A stretch of 64,000 nucleotides of DNA from Haloechinothrix_A salitolerans (GTDB lineage: Bacteria > Actinomycetota > Actinomycetes > Mycobacteriales > Pseudonocardiaceae), in assembly GCF_039544105.1 (NCBI RefSeq), contig NZ_BAABLA010000004.1; one strand, 5' to 3'. Numbering within the stretch: the stretch's first letter is position 1; every line of letters begins with the position of its first letter. Below the pieces are notes generated by a model. That model had not been told where the DNA came from. It worked only from the letters and a program-made list of their open reading frames with translations, and ran no database searches. The position numbers and the translations under genes were made by a program. This document shows, piece after piece, positions 60,278 to 64,000 of the stretch.

Positions 60278-60667
60278 ATGCGCTCACTCGCGCCTGGAGC
60301 TGGCCCGGCCGCCGGTGGCCGCGCGCTACGCCGCCGGATCGGCCGGATCCTCATTATCACCGCGCTCGTCACCGCCGGGCTGCTGGCCACGGCCGCAGTG
60401 GCCTCAGCCGAGGCCGTCCAGGTGGTCGCGCTCGCTCGATCGATCAACGAGATCCTCCGCAACATTCGCAGCTGGCTCATGGGAATCTTGGCGCTGTTGG
60501 CCACGGTCTTCTTGACCATCGGTGGGGTCCGTTACGTGCTCGCCAATGGCGATCCGAGCGAGATCGAGCGGGCCAAGCAGAGCTTCAAAAGCGCGGGCTT
60601 CGGCTACGCGTTGGCCGCACTGGCGCCCCTCGTGGTCGAGATCCTGCGCGGGATCGTGGGGGCATGA
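60278..60667 (+). CDS. VirB2/TrbC-like pilin subunit
   Basis: 129 residues from ATG 60278 (CTGGAGG upstream). Signal-like first helix with an ASAEA cleavage region, then two membrane helices with a short polar loop: WLMGILALLATVFLTIGGVR and GFGYALAALAPLVVEILRGI. This is the VirB2/TrbC topology of type IV secretion pilins and their Gram-positive counterparts. Confidence 0.7.
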   Translation: MRSLAPGAGPAAGGRALRRRIGRILIITALVTAGLLATAAVASAEAVQVVALARSINEILRNIRSWLMGILALLATVFLTIGGVRYVLANGDPSEIERAKQSFKSAGFGYALAALAPLVVEILRGIVGA

Positions 60668-60671
60668 TCGC

Positions 60672-61751
60672 ATGGCGGTCACCGCGTCCCCTGCCGTCAA
60701 GTCCGGCTACCGTGTCGGTCGCGCGTGCGCCGCGGTCGCGGCTCTGCTCGCCTGCGGCTTTCTCGCCGGGGTGGGTATGGCCTCAGCCCAGCCCACGCCT
60801 ATCCCGTCGGCTCCGGAACAACCACCGCCGGAGCCGCAGCCGCAGCCGACCGTCGACGAATGCGCGCCGCACTCGCCATGCCATCCCAGTCCGCCCTCGA
60901 GCCCGTCGTCAGCGCCGTCGCCGCCACCGTGTCACGGGGAGGGCTGCATCCCGCAGCCCCCTCCGACGGCCCCGCCCACCGGTGACCAGTCGCCGAACCA
61001 ACCCGGCGGCACTGTCCAGGACAGCGACGTTGCCCCGTGCGGGATCACCAACATCCCCGGCTGTGTCTCGGACGCGATCGAGGCGTTCTTCCGGGACCTG
61101 GTCACCCCAGGGTTGAACGCCCTGCTGGATCTGCTCGCGGGGTCGCTGCTGGTGACTCCTCCGCTGGACCAAGTACCGGTGATGGGACAGATTTGGGAAA
61201 ACTCCCGACAGATCGCCATCGCCGTGTACGCGGCGCTGATCGTGGTCGCCGGCATCATCGTCATGGCCCACGAAACATTGCAGACCCGATACTCGATCAA
61301 GGAAATCCTGCCTCGCGTGCTCGTCGGGTTCCTGGCGGCCAACCTCTCACTGTTCTTCGGCGGCAAGCTGATCGAAATTTCCAACGCGCTGTCGCGGGCA
61401 GTCCTCGGTGATCAGCTCAACCCGAAGGCAGCGGCTCGCGTCATGACCGACGCCTTAATGCACGATCTCGACCAAGGCGGGCTCCTCGTTCTCTTTACCG
61501 CCCTGGCGCTGGTGGTCATGCTTGTCGCGGTTTTGTTGACCTACATCGTCCGCATCACACTGACCATTATTTTGCTCGCCGGCGCGCCGCTGTTGCTGCT
61601 GTTTCATGCGTTACCCCAAACGGAAGGCATCGCGTTGTGGTGGTGGAAAGCGTTCGCCGGGGTCATGGCGATTCAGATCGGTCAATCTCTCGCCTTGGTG
61701 ACAACCATCAAGCTCTTCTTCTGGCCCGGTGGAATCACCCTGTTCAGCTGA
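60672..61751 (+). CDS. TrbL/VirB6-like conjugation membrane protein
   Basis: 359 residues. Signal peptide (to ~38, ...GMASA), a Pro/Ser/Cys-rich extracytoplasmic stretch (~40-115), then about six membrane helices including IAIAVYAALIVVAGIIVMAH and IVRITLTIILLAGAPLLLLF. The multi-helix core with the WKAFAGVMAIQIGQSLAL ending matches TrbL/VirB6-type channel components. Starts 4 bp after the pilin gene. Confidence 0.72.
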   Translation: MAVTASPAVKSGYRVGRACAAVAALLACGFLAGVGMASAQPTPIPSAPEQPPPEPQPQPTVDECAPHSPCHPSPPSSPSSAPSPPPCHGEGCIPQPPPTAPPTGDQSPNQPGGTVQDSDVAPCGITNIPGCVSDAIEAFFRDLVTPGLNALLDLLAGSLLVTPPLDQVPVMGQIWENSRQIAIAVYAALIVVAGIIVMAHETLQTRYSIKEILPRVLVGFLAANLSLFFGGKLIEISNALSRAVLGDQLNPKAAARVMTDALMHDLDQGGLLVLFTALALVVMLVAVLLTYIVRITLTIILLAGAPLLLLFHALPQTEGIALWWWKAFAGVMAIQIGQSLALVTTIKLFFWPGGITLFS

Positions 61752-61765
61752 CCCGGGGGAGTACG

Positions 61766-62530
61766 ATGATCCAATTTTTGATCGCGCTCGCCTTATGTTA
61801 CGTACTCATCAAAATCCCGTTCTGGGTTCTGGGATCTATTCGTGGCGGTGGGCGCCGGTCATTCGTTAGCTCCGCGATCCGAGGCTTCATCGCCTACAAG
61901 ACGCTGGGTTTTCTTCGCGGCCTCGGCGGTGGCGACGGAACCGTACCCAAGTCTCGGAGTGGTGGCCAGAAATCGGCTGGCTCGACGGATCCATACGCCA
62001 CGACGCGGGCGACCTCGACGGGCCAGTACATGCTGCCGCTGACTGTCACGCGGGTTCCGAAACCATCGCGACGCCCAAGCGGCCCTGCACCGAAACCACG
62101 TCCATCGAGCGCCAGGAACGGCAGACAGTTGGCGTTGCCGATGGATGGGGAGTGGCCGGAGAACAAGCCGCGCTTGGGCCGCGACGGCCAGTACCGGCTG
62201 CCCATTCGTGCGCGGCGTGTCCGTCGATCGGCTCCACTGCCATCGCCACCACCGGCTCGGCCGACGCAAGCGGGTCGGCCGGCGCGGGCGGGCCGGCAGC
62301 TGAAGTTGCCCGCCGATGGCGAATGGCCAGAGAACAAGCCTCGGCTGGGACGCGACGGCCAGTACCAGCTGCCGTTGAACGTGCAGCGTGCGCGTAAACC
62401 GGCACCGCCACCGGCCGCTGAGCCCTCGCGACGAAGGCCGACGCCGCGCTCGCGGCAGCAGCCGTTGCCGCTGACTCTGCCGAAGGTCCATCCACCTCGT
62501 CCCAGCACCCGCCGAGGAGAGGAGACGTAG
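61766..62530 (+). CDS. ICE membrane protein with two 29-residue repeats
   Basis: 254 residues from ATG 61766 (GGGGGAG). One membrane helix at the N-terminus (IQFLIALALCYVLIKIPFWV). The rest is Pro/Arg-rich with two nearly identical 29-residue repeats, at 62120-62206 and 62291-62377, sharing DGEWPENKPRLGRDGQY; shorter QYMLPL and PLPLTLP echoes flank them. No family recognised. It sits between TrbL-like and PrgI-like genes, so it is part of the transfer apparatus. Confidence 0.6.
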   Translation: MIQFLIALALCYVLIKIPFWVLGSIRGGGRRSFVSSAIRGFIAYKTLGFLRGLGGGDGTVPKSRSGGQKSAGSTDPYATTRATSTGQYMLPLTVTRVPKPSRRPSGPAPKPRPSSARNGRQLALPMDGEWPENKPRLGRDGQYRLPIRARRVRRSAPLPSPPPARPTQAGRPARAGRQLKLPADGEWPENKPRLGRDGQYQLPLNVQRARKPAPPPAAEPSRRRPTPRSRQQPLPLTLPKVHPPRPSTRRGEET

Positions 62531-63574
62531 ATGACTCAGAGCGTGCGCATCCCCGCCGATGTGGATCGGGAGGATCGCATCCTGGCCGGCTTCACCGCCC
62601 GGCAAGTCCTGGTCATGGCGGTGACCGCCCTGGTCCTCTACGGCGGATGGCAGACCGCCCGCGCCATCGTGCCGGTGACTGCCTACTTGGTCGTGGCCGC
62701 GCCCCTCGGCGTCGCGGTCTGCGTCATGGTGGTCGTGCGCCGGGACGGTGTCACGTTGGATCGGCTGTTCCTTGCCGCGATCCGGCAACGCCTGCAGCCC
62801 CGGCGACGGGTGCCCGCCGGGCAGCGCGCAGCCGTGGTGCCGGACTGGTTGGCCGACGTCGCCGACTCCACCGACGCGGCCCCGCCCGGTCAGCTGCAGC
62901 TTCCCGCCACAGGGGTCACCGAGGCCGGAGTGGTCGATCTCGGTGCCGACGGGCTGGCGCTGATCGGGGTGTGCTCGACGGTGAACTTCGCCCTGCGCAC
63001 ACCCGCCGAACAACAAGCGTTGACCACCGCCTTCGGTCGATATCTACACAGTCTCAGCGGCAGGGTCCAGATTCTGGTGCGCGTCCAGCGGCTGGACCTC
63101 TCCGAGGAGATCGCCGATCTTCGACATCGAGCGCAGAGCTTGCCGCACCCTGCTTTGGAGCAAGCCGCGCTCGACCACGCCGAGTACCTCGAACGACTCG
63201 GCGAGCAGGCCGACCTTCTGCGCCGACAGGTCCTGCTCGTCCTGCGCGAGCCCGTGAGCGCCGCGCCGCCGGACTCGGTGAGCCTGCTGCGTCACCTCTG
63301 GCTGCGTTCCCGCTCCGGCGACCGGGAAGAGCACTCGGCTGGCACCCGCCGCGCGGCAACCTCGAGGCTGCTCCGCCGGATGCACGAGGCCAGCGAGCTG
63401 TTGGCGCCCGCAGGCATCGAGGTGACCACGCTGGATGCCGCCCACGCCTCTGCGGTGCTCACCGCGGCCACCAACCCCGACAGCCTCTTCCCGCCGTCGC
63501 CGGAGATGGCCGGCCCGGACGAGGTCATCACCACCGCCGCAAGCACCGACTGGGACGTCGACGAGGAGGTCTAA
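62531..63574 (+). CDS. PrgI-family conjugation protein
   Basis: 347 residues. N-terminal PrgI-like part: RIPADVDREDRILAGFTARQ then two membrane helices (~25-70). The cytoplasmic part resembles the N-terminal domain of VirB4-type ATPases (VNFALRTPAEQQALTTAFGR, LDLSEEIADLRHRAQSL). Start abuts the previous stop; GAGGAGAGG precedes it. Typical partner of the following VirB4-like ATPase. Confidence 0.78.
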   Translation: MTQSVRIPADVDREDRILAGFTARQVLVMAVTALVLYGGWQTARAIVPVTAYLVVAAPLGVAVCVMVVVRRDGVTLDRLFLAAIRQRLQPRRRVPAGQRAAVVPDWLADVADSTDAAPPGQLQLPATGVTEAGVVDLGADGLALIGVCSTVNFALRTPAEQQALTTAFGRYLHSLSGRVQILVRVQRLDLSEEIADLRHRAQSLPHPALEQAALDHAEYLERLGEQADLLRRQVLLVLREPVSAAPPDSVSLLRHLWLRSRSGDREEHSAGTRRAATSRLLRRMHEASELLAPAGIEVTTLDAAHASAVLTAATNPDSLFPPSPEMAGPDEVITTAASTDWDVDEEV

Positions 63575-63578
63575 CACA

Positions 63579-64000
63579 GTGCGCACTACGAACACCTCTC
63601 GCGCCGCCGCGGCTTCCCCGTTCGTGCCCGACGCGATCGAGGTCGGCGCCCGTCACCTGCAGATCGGCGAGGAATGGGTGGCCTCGTTCGCTGTCACCGG
63701 CTACCCCAGGGAGGTCTATCCGGGCTGGCTGCAACCCTTGCTGACCCATGCGGCTCGGGTAGACGTGTCGCTACACATCGAGCCGATCGACCCCCGGGTG
63801 GCCGCCGAGCGGTTGCGCACGCAACTTGGCAAGCTCGAATCCGGGCGCCGCCACGCAGCCGAGCACGGACGCCTCCACGATCCCGAAGCCGAAGCCGCCA
63901 CCGAGGACGCCCACGACCTCTCCGACCGGCTCGCCCGCGGCGAAGGACGCTTGTTCAAGGTGGGTTTGTACCTCGTGGTGCACGCTTCCTCCGAAACCGA
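63579..64000 (+). CDS. VirB4-like conjugation ATPase, N-terminal fragment (cut by window edge)
   Basis: First ~140 residues from GTG 63579, with GAGGAGGT overlapping the end of the PrgI gene. IEVGARHLQIGEEWVASFAV, YPREVYPGWLQPLLTHAARV and SLHIEPIDPRVAAERLRTQL are the usual N-terminal domain of actinobacterial VirB4/TraE-type ATPases; the Walker motifs lie beyond the window. Confidence 0.8.
   Translation, partial: MRTTNTSRAAAASPFVPDAIEVGARHLQIGEEWVASFAVTGYPREVYPGWLQPLLTHAARVDVSLHIEPIDPRVAAERLRTQLGKLESGRRHAAEHGRLHDPEAEAATEDAHDLSDRLARGEGRLFKVGLYLVVHASSET

Larger units (their letters stand above)
49289..64000. mobile_element. Integrative and conjugative element in tRNA-Ala (right end outside window)
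   Basis: From the tRNA-Ala 3' end onward: serine recombinase and its mini-copy, small regulatory-type ORF, methylase block (57-52 kb, leftward), sigma-like ICE protein and conjugation genes (59-64 kb, rightward). IS21 lies inside the methylase block. The second attachment site is not in the window, so the element is at least 14.7 kb. Confidence 0.8.

Noticed and set aside
62647..63744. Long Arg/Pro-rich open frame overlapping the PrgI-like gene
   Set aside because: It is a high-GC frame artefact over a well-supported gene with its own ribosome-binding site and domains.
1..64000. CRISPR arrays, rRNA genes or biosynthetic megasynthases
   Set aside because: No regularly spaced repeats with unique spacers, no rRNA sequence and no PKS/NRPS domains were seen in the window.

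Overview
The window is high-GC DNA with GTG/TTG starts, short ATGA/GTGA gene overlaps, MprAB-HtrA-like and Glp/GlpR-like gene sets, a PknB-type kinase without PASTA domains and actinobacterial conjugation genes. This points to an actinomycete chromosome, most likely Pseudonocardiaceae or a relative (inference; no 16S gene is present).

Layout. 1-10.9 kb is ordinary chromosome: the transketolase end, a YbhN-like membrane protein, a Cys-rich HTH regulator next to DoxX, FolE and a 13-residue ORF, a Ser/Thr kinase, a GntR/MFS pair, CinA, a GNAT and a VOC protein. 11.0-29.8 kb is a carbohydrate island. Its left edge carries a degenerate copy of the 3' half of a tRNA-Arg, and its right edge is the intact tRNA-Arg(CCT). 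Inside are (i) a catabolic cluster with a DeoR/LacI hybrid regulator, a 2-hydroxyacid dehydrogenase, DUF2264, two xylose-isomerase-like TIM barrels, a Gfo/Idh/MocA oxidoreductase and a DUF993 aldolase-like protein, and (ii) a cellulose module: secreted GH9 and GH6 cellulases divergent from a cebEFG-like importer, a GH1 beta-glucosidase and a CebR-like LacI repressor. Four LacI-type palindromes (15.6, 20.7, 25.2 and 25.3 kb) probably tie these together. The island's right end holds decayed mobile DNA: a group II intron maturase tail and a MntA/HepT pair whose HepT is truncated.

29.9-49.2 kb is core chromosome again: an orphan LuxR regulator, a TRIC channel, MprAB-like two-component genes with an HtrA protease, a GT2/DUF2064/GT-C/epimerase cluster with its own two-component system, MogA, MscL, a SAF protein, an FmdB-type zinc ribbon behind a CIRCE-like palindrome, 5-FTHF cyclo-ligase, and galU-glp(moeA)-rimJ-glpR, ending at tRNA-Ala(CGC).

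49.3 kb to the end is an integrative and conjugative element in the 3' end of tRNA-Ala. It starts with a large serine recombinase whose reading frame runs back through the tRNA, and a 70-residue catalytically altered copy of that recombinase's N-terminus. A C5-cytosine methylase follows, broken by a frameshift and by an intact IS21-family element with a 6-bp target duplication; then an N4/N6-type methylase and two methyltransferase-like proteins of degenerate type. A rightward conjugation operon (sigma-like ICE protein, VirB2-like, VirB6/TrbL-like, repeat protein, PrgI-like, VirB4-like) runs off the window.

The least explained pieces are the island's sugar pathway, the dead mini-recombinase, the degenerate methyltransferase pair, the duplicated HepT tail at both island ends, and the tiny ORFs at 3544 and 12578.
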